Shown here: piece by piece, positions 1 through 8,945 of the stretch
Layout of the letters: each line of letters opens with the position of its first letter
Numbering within the stretch: position 1 is the stretch's first letter
From: JANWHQ01 sp963775275
GTDB taxonomy: Bacteria > Pseudomonadota > Alphaproteobacteria > Caulobacterales > Caulobacteraceae
DNA length: 64,000 nucleotides
Assembly: GCA_963775275.1 (NCBI GenBank)
Contig: CAVZII010000005.1
Coordinates: 2,356,001 to 2,420,000, forward strand
Direction of reading: 5' to 3'
Notes under the pieces: model-generated
Database searches by the model: none
The model's input: only the letters and a program-made list of their open reading frames with translations
Told to the model about the DNA's origin: nothing
Made by a program: the position numbers and the translations under genes

Positions 1-312
1 CAGAGGCTCCAGCCCTCCTATTCGGACCAGGCCTCCACCGTCGAGCGGATGCGCAAGATCGGTCCGGACACCATCGAGGACATCGTCGACGTCTACGACC
101 CGCCGGCGCTGAAAACGCCCTGGCATGTCCGCCACACCTATGTGCGGGTCAAGACGCCCAACCTCAGGATCAACCACTGGTCCTGCGAGGAGAACAACAA
201 CACGGTGCGCACGCAGAACGGGACGACGGACTTCCTGCTGCCGGGCGACAAGGGTTACAGGAGTCCTGACGATCTGGGACAACCCCCTCAGGACGGTCCG
301 GGAGGACATTGA
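1..312 (+). CDS. Hypothetical protein, C-terminal fragment (starts before window)
   Basis: An open frame enters from the left edge and ends at a TGA at 310-312, giving about 103 residues of C-terminus. It is rich in W, H, N and R, including the stretch W-H-V-R-H-T-Y-V-R-V and the acidic/polar run E-E-N-N-N. No domain is recognised. It ends two bases before the ATG of a DUF6152 secreted protein on the same strand, so the two are probably co-transcribed. Proteins of this look often sit beside DUF6152 genes (recollection, not checked). The start and any signal peptide lie outside the window, so function and length are unknown. Confidence 0.6.
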   Translation, partial: QRLQPSYSDQASTVERMRKIGPDTIEDIVDVYDPPALKTPWHVRHTYVRVKTPNLRINHWSCEENNNTVRTQNGTTDFLLPGDKGYRSPDDLGQPPQDGPGGH

Positions 313-313
313 G

Positions 314-730
314 ATGAGGAACGCCTTAGTTGCGGCGGCCGGCCTGGCCATGATCACGGCGGGCGCCACGCCGGCGCTCGCGCACCACTCCTTCGCCATG
401 TTCGACCGCAGCAAGGAGGTCGACATCTCCGGCACCGTGAAGGAGTTCCAGTACACCAACCCGCACTCATGGGTGATGGTGATGGTCCCCGGCGCCGACG
501 GCAAGGACGTGGAGTGGGGCTTCGAATCCGAGGGGCCGAGCACCCTGCTGCGCAACGGCGTCAAGAAAAGCTCGATCCAGCCCGGCGAGAAGGTGACCGC
601 CAGGTTCTATCCCATGCGCGACGGCCGGCCCGCCGGCTCGCTGATCAGCATCACCAAGGCCGACGGCACGGTGATCACGTTCCGCCAGGGCCCGCCGCCC
701 GCCGGCGTGGTGCTGCCGACGGGCAACTGA
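314..730 (+). CDS. DUF6152 family secreted protein
   Basis: A 138-residue protein of unknown function. Residues 1 to about 25 form a clear Sec signal peptide with a hydrophobic core and an A-L-A cleavage site. The mature protein begins H-H-S-F-A-M-F-D, the hallmark of the DUF6152 family, followed by a V-K-E-F-x-x-T-N-P-H-S-W block near residues 43-55. The usual pattern continues with E-x-x-G-P and R-x-G motifs. The ATG at 314 was chosen because it gives the signal peptide and lies just after the GGAGG at 300-304. A longer in-frame extension upstream only overlaps the preceding gene. The product is likely periplasmic; its ligand is unknown. Confidence 0.75.
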   Translation: MRNALVAAAGLAMITAGATPALAHHSFAMFDRSKEVDISGTVKEFQYTNPHSWVMVMVPGADGKDVEWGFESEGPSTLLRNGVKKSSIQPGEKVTARFYPMRDGRPAGSLISITKADGTVITFRQGPPPAGVVLPTGN

Positions 731-755
731 TCGCTCAGGGCCCCGGTGGGAGCAA

Positions 756-2357
756 TCAGCCGGGGACCATCCAGGACAAGAGGTGCTGCTGGGCCGCGAC
801 CAGCAGGCCGAGCAGCAAGGTCAGCACGAGGCTGTGCCCGAAGGTGCGCGCCAGCACGCGGCCCTCATGGCCCTTGAGCGCAGTCGTCGCCGCGCCGGTG
901 GAAATGTTCTGCGGCGAGATCATCTTGCCCATCACGCCGCCCGAGGAATTGGTCGCGGCGAACAGCACGGGATTGAGGCCGAGCTGGCGCGCCGCCACGA
1001 CCTGCAGGTTGCCGAAGAGCGCGTTGCCCGAGGTGTCGCTGCCCGACAGGAACACGGCCACCCATCCCAGGAAGGCCGAGACAAAGGGGAACGCGGCCCC
1101 GGCCGACGCGACCGCCAGGCCCAGGGTGTAGGTCATGCCGGCGTAGTTCATCAGATAGGCCAGGGCGACGATCGCCATCACCGTCAGGACGGCGAGGCGG
1201 CACTGGCGCCACGCGGCCGCGACGGCGCCGAGGAAGCCTTTCGGCCCGAGTCCCACCAGCGGCGCGGTGATGAGGGCGGCGGCCAGGATCGCGGTGCCCG
1301 TGGCCAGCGGCTGGAAGGTCCAGACCGCCGCATAGGGCTTGGCGTAGAGGGTGATGAAGACGGCCTTGTCCAGGCCCGGCCAGGGGAGCTTGAGCTGGCC
1401 GATGGCGCTGAGCTTCAGCAGCGTCCAGCCGATCACCACGGCCGAGACCAGCACCCAGGGAAGCCAGCCTTGCCAGGCCGGCGCCTTGGCGACCTCGAGC
1501 CTCGCCGCCGCCGGGATGTCGGTGGCGAAGGCGGGGTCCGCGCGCGGTTTCCAGACGGCCAGGAAGGCGGTGGAGGCGACCAGCGAGACGAGCGAGGACA
1601 GGACGTCGGTCAGCGCGTAGCTGACGTAGTTGGAGACTGCGAACTGGGTCAGGGCGAAGCTCGCTCCGGCGACGAGCAGGATCGGCCAGAGCGCCTTCAG
1701 CGACCTCAACCCGCCGTAGGCGCCGATCACATAGAACGGCAGGATCAGGGCGAAGAGGGGCAGCTGGCGGCCGATCATGGCGCCCAGCGCGTGGTCGGGC
1801 AGGCCCGTCACGGCCGCAAGCGTGGTCACAGGGGCGCCCAGGGCCCCGAAGGCCACGGGCGCGGTGTTGAAGATCAGGGTGTAGGTCAGGGCCTCGAGCG
1901 GCTCGAAGCCGACCATGATCAAGAGCGCGCTGGTGATCGCCACAGGCGTCCCGAACCCCGCGACGCCTTCCAGAAGCGCGCCGAAGCAGAAGCCGACGAC
2001 CACCAGGACGACGCGCCGGTCCGGCGGCAGGTGGCGGATCACCCAGGCCCTCAGCGCGTCGAAGCGGCCGGACGCGACGGCCACGTTGTAGAGCACCAGG
2101 GCGTTGATCACGATCCACATGATCGGCCACAGGGCGAAGGCCGCGCCGGCTGCGATGCTGTCAAAGGCGATCGGCGCGGGCAGCTGCCACACGCCGATGG
2201 CGAGCGCCGTCCCGACCGCGAGGCCGGCGAGGGACGCCTGCCAGGCGGGACGGCGCAGCACGCCCATCAGCACCAGCACGGTCGCGATCGGCAGGGCTGC
2301 GACAAGGAAGGACAGCGCAAGGCTGCCGCTGACCGGCGTCAGAAGCTGATGGAACAC
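756..2357 (-). CDS. lldP: L-lactate permease (LctP family)
   Basis: A 533-residue, very hydrophobic protein with about 12-14 transmembrane helices, matching the usual length of LctP-family lactate:proton symporters. The family signature G-A-L-L-E-G-V-A-G-F-G-T-P-V appears near residues 125-140. A conserved S-S-G-G-V-M-G-K-M-I-S-P-Q-N segment lies near residues 468-481. It would import lactate or glycolate across the inner membrane. The gene is divergent from the MmgE/PrpD gene with a very short shared upstream region, and convergent with the DUF6152 gene, 25 bp away. No dedicated lactate dehydrogenase is next to it, so the exact 2-hydroxyacid is not certain. Confidence 0.88.
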   Translation of the reverse strand: MFHQLLTPVSGSLALSFLVAALPIATVLVLMGVLRRPAWQASLAGLAVGTALAIGVWQLPAPIAFDSIAAGAAFALWPIMWIVINALVLYNVAVASGRFDALRAWVIRHLPPDRRVVLVVVGFCFGALLEGVAGFGTPVAITSALLIMVGFEPLEALTYTLIFNTAPVAFGALGAPVTTLAAVTGLPDHALGAMIGRQLPLFALILPFYVIGAYGGLRSLKALWPILLVAGASFALTQFAVSNYVSYALTDVLSSLVSLVASTAFLAVWKPRADPAFATDIPAAARLEVAKAPAWQGWLPWVLVSAVVIGWTLLKLSAIGQLKLPWPGLDKAVFITLYAKPYAAVWTFQPLATGTAILAAALITAPLVGLGPKGFLGAVAAAWRQCRLAVLTVMAIVALAYLMNYAGMTYTLGLAVASAGAAFPFVSAFLGWVAVFLSGSDTSGNALFGNLQVVAARQLGLNPVLFAATNSSGGVMGKMISPQNISTGAATTALKGHEGRVLARTFGHSLVLTLLLGLLVAAQQHLLSWMVPG

Positions 2358-2422
2358 CGCTTGCCCCTCCCCCCGAAGGCGTTATCGCTGTCGTGGTCCA
2401 TTCAGATCACCAGCCGGGCAGG

Positions 2423-3820
2423 ATGGCGAACGAAACTTTCACCCTCGCGGCCTTCGCGGCCGGCCTGCGCCTCGAGGACATCCCGACGCCGGTCGCCGCA
2501 CGCGCCAAGGTCCTGGCGCTCGACCTCTTCGGCAGCGCCGCCCGCGCCCGGGCCGAGGCGGACTCCACCCAGCCGGTGCTGGCGGCGCTGGGGAAGCTGG
2601 GGCTCGACGGCCCGGGGCCCGTGACAGTCGTCGGCGATCCGCGTGGCTACGCTCCGCCCGTCGCCGCCCTGCTGAACGGCCTGCTCGGCCATTCCCTGGA
2701 CTTCGACGACACACATGCGGAGAGCTCGCTCCACCCCTCCGCGCCGGTAGTCCCCGCCGCCCTGGCGGCCGCCGAGCTCGTCGGCGCGGACGGCGGGACG
2801 GCGCTCGCGGGGATCGTCGCGGGCTACGAGGTCTGCTGCCGGCTGGGCATGGCGCTGGATCCCACCGCCCACTATGCGCGCGGCTTCCACCCCACGGCCA
2901 CGGCCGGAACCTTCGGCGCGGCGGCTGCGGCGTCCCGGGTGCTGGGGCTCGACCCGGAGCGGACGGCCTCGGCCTTCGGCGTCGCGGGCAGCCAGGCGGC
3001 CGGCTCGCTGCAGTTCCTTCAGAACGGCGCCTGGAACAAGCGCTGGCAGGTGGGAGCGGCGGCGATGAACGGCCTCATGGCCGCGGTCCTGGCCCAGGCG
3101 GGGTTCGTCGGCGCATCGGAGGCCGTGGAGGGCCGGCACGGGTTCCTCGCCGGCTACACCGACGGCGCGGATCCGGAGCGGGCGGTCCTGGGCCTCGGCC
3201 GCGACTGGGAGACGATGCGGATCGCGGTCAAGCCCTACCCCTGCTGCCGCTATGCCCACGCCGCGCTCGACGGCCTGATCGCGCTGAGGGCCGAACACGG
3301 CTTGTCCGCAGACCAGGTCGTGGCCGTCGAGGTCGGGCTGCACCGCAACGGCGTGGTGCTGGTGGGCGAGCCGATCGCGGCCAAGCGGCGGCCGGCCGGC
3401 GTGGTCGACGGCCAGTTCTCCATGCCTTTCGTCGCCGCCGTCGCCCTGGACCAGGGCGGCTTCGGCTGGGACGACTACCGCCGGCTCGGCGACCCCGTGC
3501 TGGAGGCGCTCTGCGACAAGGTCGCCGTCGTTCGCGACGAGGCGGTGGAGCAGGCGAGCCCCCATCCCTTCGGCGCCCGGGTGACGATCACGACGGCGCG
3601 GGGCGTCTTCGAGGCAAGGGTGGCGGACCCCTCCGGCGAGCCACAGACGTTCCCGTCGCCGGAAGCCCTGCGCGGGAAGTTCCTGACCCTGGCCGCCCCG
3701 GTCCTCGGCGCCCGGGCCGAGGCCTTCGCGGACGCCATGCTCAGCCTGGACGGCGCGGACAAGGTCGCCGAGGTGATGGCGCTCGCGCGGCCGGCCGGCG
3801 CACGGAGGTCGGCGGCATGA
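2423..3820 (+). CDS. MmgE/PrpD family protein
   Basis: A 465-residue protein of the MmgE/PrpD family, which includes 2-methylcitrate dehydratase, cis-aconitate decarboxylase and several uncharacterised dehydratases. Visible family features are G-H-S-L-D-F-D-D-T-H-A near residues 88-98, L-H-P-S-A-P-V-V-P-A-A-L-A just after it, and K-P-Y-P-C-C-R-Y-A-H-A near residues 270-280. The ATG at 2423 begins close to the conserved A-x-F-A-A-G-L segment; an in-frame ATG at 2393 would add ten residues without family support. It overlaps the downstream alcohol dehydrogenase by ATGA, so the two probably act in one catabolic route. No prpB or prpC lies beside it, so methylcitrate-cycle membership is not supported. 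Confidence 0.82.
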   Translation: MANETFTLAAFAAGLRLEDIPTPVAARAKVLALDLFGSAARARAEADSTQPVLAALGKLGLDGPGPVTVVGDPRGYAPPVAALLNGLLGHSLDFDDTHAESSLHPSAPVVPAALAAAELVGADGGTALAGIVAGYEVCCRLGMALDPTAHYARGFHPTATAGTFGAAAAASRVLGLDPERTASAFGVAGSQAAGSLQFLQNGAWNKRWQVGAAAMNGLMAAVLAQAGFVGASEAVEGRHGFLAGYTDGADPERAVLGLGRDWETMRIAVKPYPCCRYAHAALDGLIALRAEHGLSADQVVAVEVGLHRNGVVLVGEPIAAKRRPAGVVDGQFSMPFVAAVALDQGGFGWDDYRRLGDPVLEALCDKVAVVRDEAVEQASPHPFGARVTITTARGVFEARVADPSGEPQTFPSPEALRGKFLTLAAPVLGARAEAFADAMLSLDGADKVAEVMALARPAGARRSAA

Positions 3821-5007
3821 CCCCGCTGATCGGCGAGTTCGCCTTCACCCGGCTGGAGAAGGTGGTGTTCGGGCCGGGCGAGGTCGCCGTCCTCGGCCGC
3901 GAGCTCGGCCTCAGGGGCGCGTCGCGCGCCCTGGTGATCACCGGCCGGACGCTCGGGGCCTCCAGGCTGCTCGGCAAGGTGACCGAGGCCATGGACGGCC
4001 GCTGCGCCGGCGTCTTCGCCGGAATCGGCCAGCACAATCCGGCCGAGGGCGTGCGCGCCATGCTGGCCGAGCTCGCCCGGCTCGGGGCCGATGCGGTGGT
4101 GAGCTTCGGCGGCGGCGCGGCGATCGACGCGGCCAAGATCGCCGTCGCCTCGACCCTCGCCGGCCGCGACACGACGCGGGACGAGGGCGCGCTCGATCTC
4201 GGCTCGGCCTTCCGCGCGGTGGAAGCGGGCGGGCGCGGGCTGGTCCATATCGCCGTGCCCACCGCCCTGTCGGCCGGCGAGTTCACCCCCGCGGGCGGGG
4301 CGACGGACGAGGCGTCCAGGGTCAAGCGCGCGACCATCGATCCGCGCGCCCAGGCCAGGGTCGTCATCCATGATCCGGAGCTGACGCTCGAGACGCCGGA
4401 CTGGCTGTGGGCGGCTACGGGCGTTCGCGCTCTCGACCACGCCGTCGAGAGCGCCTACTCGATCCGCCGCCAGCCCTTCACTGACGCCCTCGCGGCCGAG
4501 GCGATCCGCCTCCTGGTCCGCCACCTGCCCGCCTCCATGCCGGCGGACGGCTCCGACGCGGTCGCGCATCGCGGCTATTGCCAGACCGCCTCATGGTTCT
4601 CGCTGTTCGGCGGCTTCAACACCGGCCTCGGCCTCTCCCACGCCGTCAGCCACCAGCTCGGGCCCCGCTGGAACGTGCCGCACGGCGTCACCTCCTGCAT
4701 CACCCTCGCGCCCTCGATGCGGTTCATGGCCAAGGTGGCGCCCGAGCGATTCGGCCCGATCGCCGAGGGGCTGGGCCTGGACTTCGACGAGGCCGATCCG
4801 GGCCCTGCGGCGCGCGCCTGCGCGGACCGGATCGAGACCTTCATCGCCGGTCTCGGCGTCCCGAACTCCCTCGGCAAGGCGGGCGTAGACCCGGCCGAGG
4901 CCGCCGCCGTGGCGCCGGCGGTGCTGGCGGGAATCGAGCGGTTCGGCACGATCGGCCGGCCGATGGCGCTGGAAGAGGTGCAGGACCTGATGGGCCAGAT
5001 GGCCTAG
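3817..5007 (+). CDS. Iron-containing alcohol dehydrogenase (maleylacetate reductase-like)
   Basis: A 396-residue group III (iron-type) NAD(P)-dependent dehydrogenase of normal family length. The nucleotide-binding segment F-G-G-G-A-A-I-D-A-A-K lies near residues 94-104. Metal ligands are suggested by A-L-D-H-A-V-E near residue 208 and by G-L-S-H-A-V-S-H-Q-L-G followed by N-V-P-H-G near residues 272-290. It would oxidise or reduce an alcohol/aldehyde or a maleylacetate-type substrate in the cytoplasm. The start ATG overlaps the stop of the MmgE/PrpD gene, implying translational coupling. The true substrate cannot be read from the sequence. Confidence 0.85.
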   Translation: MTPLIGEFAFTRLEKVVFGPGEVAVLGRELGLRGASRALVITGRTLGASRLLGKVTEAMDGRCAGVFAGIGQHNPAEGVRAMLAELARLGADAVVSFGGGAAIDAAKIAVASTLAGRDTTRDEGALDLGSAFRAVEAGGRGLVHIAVPTALSAGEFTPAGGATDEASRVKRATIDPRAQARVVIHDPELTLETPDWLWAATGVRALDHAVESAYSIRRQPFTDALAAEAIRLLVRHLPASMPADGSDAVAHRGYCQTASWFSLFGGFNTGLGLSHAVSHQLGPRWNVPHGVTSCITLAPSMRFMAKVAPERFGPIAEGLGLDFDEADPGPAARACADRIETFIAGLGVPNSLGKAGVDPAEAAAVAPAVLAGIERFGTIGRPMALEEVQDLMGQMA

Positions 5008-5270
5008 CGAGAGGGCCGGCTCGCCCGCATAAGTGCGACGTGCGCGGCCAAGGCGGCGCCTAGCCCGACGAAGCCCGCGGCCGCGTAGCAGGCCGGGCAG
5101 TGCGCCGCGAAGGGCCCGCCGTGGCCCTGGCAGATCGGGCCGAACAGGGCCTCGGACGTCCATCGGGGCGCCATGGCCGCGAGCCATAGGGCGAAGCCGG
5201 CGCCGGCCGTGAGAGCGGCGGCGGCCAATCGGCCCGCGTCGGGGGCGAGGGCGATCGCTCTGGCGCGCAT
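5004..5270 (-). CDS. Small membrane protein with H-C-P-x-C motif
   Basis: An 88-residue protein with two hydrophobic segments (about residues 12-33 and 60-80). Between them is a loop containing C-Q-G-H-G-G-P and H-C-P-A-C. This Cys/His pattern resembles the small DUF2946-like proteins linked to copper or oxidases, but the match is weak. The ATG at 5270 has a good GGAGAA ribosome site; longer in-frame extensions lack one. It is divergent from ccoN and shares the upstream region with the FNR/FixK box, about 79 bp from its start. That suggests possible co-regulation with the cbb3 oxidase. Its stop overlaps the end of the alcohol dehydrogenase gene. Confidence 0.55.
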   Translation of the reverse strand: MRARAIALAPDAGRLAAAALTAGAGFALWLAAMAPRWTSEALFGPICQGHGGPFAAHCPACYAAAGFVGLGAALAAHVALMRASRPSR

Positions 5271-5348
5271 CGGGCTTCTCCGTTCCAGGCCGGCCCCGCG
5301 GACCCGGCGCTGCGTAGAACCATCATGCGGCGCACAAGGCGGGTTGCC

Positions 5349-5362
5349 TTGACCTGGATCAA
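5349..5362. promoter_or_regulatory. FNR/FixK-type box upstream of ccoN
   Basis: TTGACCTGGATCAA matches the FNR/FixK/FnrN consensus TTGAY-N4-RTCAA on both half-sites. It lies about 135 bp before the ccoN start and about 80 bp before the divergent small-protein gene. With the class II spacing of -41.5, ccoN transcription would begin near 5397. Low-oxygen activation of cco operons through such boxes is established in rhizobia and Caulobacter. Confidence 0.8.
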
Positions 5363-5496
5363 GGCTGAAATGAGGCGGGCTGTCTACCTGCAGCCAACGC
5401 GGCTCGGTCGTCCCCCCAACCGTGCACCGTGCCGCGTCCACCATTCCTAAGCCGCGTCACCGGCGTGCCGGCCGGACGCCCTGTTCGGAGATGACC

Positions 5497-7155
5497 ATGG
5501 CCGCCGAAGCGCGGACTGACGACGCCGCTCCCTTCGACCTCGCGCTCACCGGCGTCCTCTTGGGCGTAGGCGCGCTGGTCGCCGTCCTGGGCGCGGGCCT
5601 GACCCAGGATCCGCTGTTCCGGGCCCAGGCCTACATCTTCATCGCCGCCTTCACGATCGCCCTGGCGGCCGTGACCATCAAGCTCACCGGCGGGCGCCTC
5701 GATCGCCAGGAGGACCGCTACGACGACGGCGTGATCCGCGCCGGCGTGATCGCCACCATGTTCTGGGCCGTCGCGGGCATGGCGGCGGGCCTGTTCATCG
5801 CCTGCCAGCTCGCCTGGCCGAGGCTGTTCTACTTCCCCGAGGCGGGCTGGCTGAACTTCGGGCGCGTAAGGCCCCTGCACACCTCGGGCGTCATCTTCGC
5901 CTTCGGCGGCAACGCCCTGATCGCCACCTCCTTCTGGGTCGTCCAGCGCACCTGCAAGGCGCGCCTGTTCGGAGGCGTCCTGCCCTGGTTCGTGTTCTGG
6001 GGCTACCAGCTGTTCCTGGTGTTGGCCGCGTCAGGCTACCTGATGGGGATCACCCAGTCGCGCGAGTACGCGGAGCCGGAGTGGCTGACGGATCTTTGGC
6101 TGACCCTGGTGTGGGTCGGATACCTGTTCGTCTTCCTGGGCACGATCTGGAAGCGGCAAGAGCCGCACATCTACGTCGCCAACTGGTTCTACCTGGCGTT
6201 CATCGTCACCATCGCGGTGCTGCACATCGTCAACAACCTGGCGATGCCGGTCTCGCTCCTGACCGCCAAGAGCTACTCGGCCTTCGCCGGGGTGCAGGAC
6301 GCCCTGACCCAGTGGTGGTACGGCCACAACGCGGTGGGTTTCTTCCTGACCGCCGGGTTCCTGGGGATGATGTACTACTTCGTTCCCAAGCGGGCGGAAC
6401 GGCCGATCTATTCCTACCGGCTGTCCATCGTCCACTTCTGGGCGCTGATCTTCATCTACATCTGGGCGGGCCCTCACCACCTGCACTACACGGCCCTGCC
6501 GCAGTGGGCCCAGACGCTGGGCATGACCTTCTCGATCATGCTGTGGATGCCGTCCTGGGGCGGCATGATCAACGGCCTGATGACCCTGTCCGGCGCGTGG
6601 GACAAGCTGCGCACCGACCCGGTGATCCGGATGATGGTGGTCGCCATCGCCTTCTACGGCATGGCCACCTTCGAGGGGCCGATGATGTCGATCCGGCAGG
6701 TCAACGCCCTGTCGCACTACACCGACTGGACCATCGGCCACGTCCACTCAGGCGCGCTCGGCTGGGTCGGCTACATCACCTTCGGCGCGATGTACTGCAT
6801 GGTCCCGTGGCTGTGGAAGCGCGAGCGGCTCTACTCCAACGCCCTGGTGGAGTGGCACTTCTGGATCTCGACGCTGGGCATCCTGCTCTACATCACCTCG
6901 ATGTGGGTCTCTGGGATCATGGAAGGCCTGATGTGGCGGGCCTACACGCCCGAGGGCTTCCTCGCCCACACCTTCGTCGAGACGGTCGCGGCCAAGCACG
7001 TCGAGTACATCGTGCGCGCCGGCGGCGGCCTGCTCTACCTCACCGGCGTGCTGATCATGATCTACAATCTGTGGCGCACCGCCCGCGGCGAGGTGCGCGA
7101 GCGCGAAGCCGCGCCCGCGCTCCAGCCGGCGCCCGCCCTCCAAGCCGCGTCATAG
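5497..7155 (+). CDS. ccoN: cbb3-type cytochrome c oxidase subunit I
   Basis: The catalytic subunit (552 residues, about 12-14 transmembrane helices) of the high-affinity cbb3 oxidase. It reduces oxygen at a heme b3-CuB centre and pumps protons. Ligand motifs are visible: R-P-L-H-T-S near residue 127 (low-spin heme b), W-Y-G-H-N-A-V-G near 276 (CuB), A-G-P-H-H-L-H-Y near 326 (CuB), and G-H-V-H-S-G near 414 (hemes b3 and b). The ATG at 5497 was chosen because GGAG at 5487-5490 sits six bases before it. It is the first gene of ccoNOQP-GHIS and is controlled by the upstream FNR/FixK box. ccoO follows after 10 bp. Confidence 0.97.
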   Translation: MAAEARTDDAAPFDLALTGVLLGVGALVAVLGAGLTQDPLFRAQAYIFIAAFTIALAAVTIKLTGGRLDRQEDRYDDGVIRAGVIATMFWAVAGMAAGLFIACQLAWPRLFYFPEAGWLNFGRVRPLHTSGVIFAFGGNALIATSFWVVQRTCKARLFGGVLPWFVFWGYQLFLVLAASGYLMGITQSREYAEPEWLTDLWLTLVWVGYLFVFLGTIWKRQEPHIYVANWFYLAFIVTIAVLHIVNNLAMPVSLLTAKSYSAFAGVQDALTQWWYGHNAVGFFLTAGFLGMMYYFVPKRAERPIYSYRLSIVHFWALIFIYIWAGPHHLHYTALPQWAQTLGMTFSIMLWMPSWGGMINGLMTLSGAWDKLRTDPVIRMMVVAIAFYGMATFEGPMMSIRQVNALSHYTDWTIGHVHSGALGWVGYITFGAMYCMVPWLWKRERLYSNALVEWHFWISTLGILLYITSMWVSGIMEGLMWRAYTPEGFLAHTFVETVAAKHVEYIVRAGGGLLYLTGVLIMIYNLWRTARGEVREREAAPALQPAPALQAAS

Positions 7156-7165
7156 GAGGCGGGCC

Positions 7166-7903
7166 ATGTGGAAGTTTCACGCCTGGTTCGAGCGCCACTC
7201 GCTGATCCTCCTGATCGGGATCATCCTGGTGATCTCAGTCGGCGGGATCGTCGAGATCGCGCCCCTGTTCTACCTGGAGAACACCATCGAGAAGGTGAAG
7301 GGTATGCGGCCCTACACCCCGCTCGAGCTGGAAGGCCGCGACATCTATGTGCGCGAGGGGTGCTACCTCTGCCACAGCCAGATGATCCGCCCCCTCAGGG
7401 ACGAGGTCGAGCGCTACGGCCACTACTCGCTGGCGGCCGAGAGCATGTACGACCACCCCTTCCAGTGGGGCTCCAAGCGCACCGGCCCTGATCTCGCCCG
7501 CGTCGGCGGCAAGTACTCCGACAGCTGGCACGTGGATCACCTGAGGGACCCGCGCTCGGTGGTGCCCGAATCAGTGATGCCGCCCTACGCCTTCCTCGCG
7601 GACAAGGACCTCGACTACCGCGACATTCAGGACAAGATGCGCGCCTTGACCAAGGTGGGCGTGCCCTACACCCAGGACATGGTCGACCACGCCAAGGCCG
7701 ACCTCGAAGCCCAGGCCCAGGACATCTCCTCGGACGGCCCGGCGGTCGATAAGCGCTACGGCGGCAAGATCAACCGGCGCGACTTCGATGGCGACCCGGA
7801 CCGGATCACCGAGATGGACGCCCTGATCGCCTATCTGCAGATGCTCGGGACCCTGGTCGACTTCTCGACCTACCACCCCGAAGCCGTCGACAACCAACGG
7901 TGA
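7166..7903 (+). CDS. ccoO: cbb3-type cytochrome c oxidase subunit II (monoheme)
   Basis: A 245-residue membrane-anchored monoheme cytochrome c, the usual CcoO size. A single N-terminal transmembrane anchor (about residues 12-35) is followed by E-G-C-Y-L-C-H-S-Q-M near residues 65-74, the CxxCH heme c site. Further conserved segments are R-T-G-P-D-L-A-R-V-G and the distal ligand region V-M-P-P-Y. It passes electrons from CcoP to the CcoN catalytic centre on the periplasmic side. It follows ccoN closely, and its TGA overlaps a possible GTG start of ccoQ. Confidence 0.97.
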   Translation: MWKFHAWFERHSLILLIGIILVISVGGIVEIAPLFYLENTIEKVKGMRPYTPLELEGRDIYVREGCYLCHSQMIRPLRDEVERYGHYSLAAESMYDHPFQWGSKRTGPDLARVGGKYSDSWHVDHLRDPRSVVPESVMPPYAFLADKDLDYRDIQDKMRALTKVGVPYTQDMVDHAKADLEAQAQDISSDGPAVDKRYGGKINRRDFDGDPDRITEMDALIAYLQMLGTLVDFSTYHPEAVDNQR

Positions 7904-7908
7904 GCGCG

Positions 7909-8061
7909 ATGACCTACGAAACCGTCTCGCGCCTCGTCCAGCAGGGCGGCGCCCTCTACTTCAGCCTGATCTTCCTGGGCGTTGTGGCCTATGCGCTGTG
8001 GCCGAAGAACCGCGAGCGCTTCGAGCGCGCCGCGCGCGCTCCCCTCGACGAGGAGAACTGA
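7909..8061 (+). CDS. ccoQ: cbb3-type oxidase subunit CcoQ
   Basis: A 50-residue single-span protein whose sequence begins M-T-Y-E-T-V and carries a hydrophobic helix (about residues 15-31) followed by W-P-K-N-R, typical of CcoQ/FixQ. CcoQ stabilises the CcoNOP complex. The ATG at 7909 is used, although an in-frame GTG at 7900 overlaps the ccoO stop and is also possible. The TGA at 8059-8061 is one base before the GTG start of ccoP. Confidence 0.88.
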   Translation: MTYETVSRLVQQGGALYFSLIFLGVVAYALWPKNRERFERAARAPLDEEN

Positions 8062-8062
8062 C

Positions 8063-8932
8063 GTGGCCGGCAAGCGCAACGTCGACGAACACACCGGCTA
8101 CGAGACCACCGGCCACGAGTGGGACGGCATCCAGGAGCTGGACCGGCCCTTGCCGCGCTGGTGGCTGTGGATCTTCTACGCGTCGATCGTCGTGGCGATC
8201 GTCATGTGGATCCTCTATCCGGCCTGGCCGGGCATCAGGACCAACACGCCCGGCGTTCTGCACCAGTCCGATCGGGTCAAGGTCGTGCACGACCTCGCGA
8301 TGCTGCAGGCCAAGCGCGGCGCCGAGGCCCAGCTGCTGGCGAACGCCTCTCTGGAGCAGATCGAGTCCGATCCCAAGCTGCAGGCCTATGCCCTGGCGGT
8401 CGGCCAGTCGATCTTCGGCGACAACTGCGCCACCTGTCACGGCGAGGGCGGCACGGGCGGAAAGGGCTATCCGAACCTGCGTGACGACGTGTGGCTGTGG
8501 GGCGGCTCGCTGGAGGACATCCAGCACACCATCACGGTCGGCGTCCGCTCCGGTCAGCCCGACGCGCGGGTCTCCCAGATGCCGGCGTTCGGCCGCGACG
8601 GGCTCCTGAAGCCCGAGCAGATCGACGACCTGACCGAGTACGTCGTGGCCCTGTCGCACCGGCCGGCGAGCCGCGCCGCCGTCCAGCGCGCCCAGCCGAT
8701 CTTCCAGCAGCAGTGCGCCGTCTGCCACGGCCCCGCCGGCATGGGCGCCCAGGCGCTCGGCGCGCCGAACTTGACCGACGCGGACTGGCTCTACGGCTCG
8801 GACCGCGCCTCGATCCACGGCCAGATCTGGAACGGCCGCGGCGGGGTGATGCCGTCCTGGCGCAGCCGCTTCGACGCCCCGACGATCAAGGCGATCGCCG
8901 TCTACATCCACGCCAACGCCGGCGGCCAATAG
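8063..8932 (+). CDS. ccoP: cbb3-type cytochrome c oxidase subunit III (diheme)
   Basis: A 289-residue diheme cytochrome c that accepts electrons from soluble or membrane cytochromes and hands them to CcoO. The N-terminus carries the family pattern T-T-G-H-E-W-D-G-I-x-E-L-D-x-P-L-P-R-W-W, a transmembrane helix at about 32-50, and two CxxCH sites: C-A-T-C-H near residue 122 and C-A-V-C-H near residue 218. It starts at GTG 8063, preceded by a strong GAGGAGA ribosome site that lies inside the end of ccoQ. The length and domain order are as usual for the family. Confidence 0.96.
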   Translation: MAGKRNVDEHTGYETTGHEWDGIQELDRPLPRWWLWIFYASIVVAIVMWILYPAWPGIRTNTPGVLHQSDRVKVVHDLAMLQAKRGAEAQLLANASLEQIESDPKLQAYALAVGQSIFGDNCATCHGEGGTGGKGYPNLRDDVWLWGGSLEDIQHTITVGVRSGQPDARVSQMPAFGRDGLLKPEQIDDLTEYVVALSHRPASRAAVQRAQPIFQQQCAVCHGPAGMGAQALGAPNLTDADWLYGSDRASIHGQIWNGRGGVMPSWRSRFDAPTIKAIAVYIHANAGGQ

Positions 8933-8945
8933 CCGGAGCGCTCGA

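Noticed and set aside
730..756. Rho-independent terminator between convergent genes
   Set aside because: No stem followed by a T-run is present here or in the other short convergent gaps I checked.
783..2624. Long open frame on the plus strand opposite lldP
   Set aside because: It is a high-GC shadow with Arg/Gly/His-rich low-complexity translation. The minus-strand frame is a full lactate permease with clear membrane helices and motifs.
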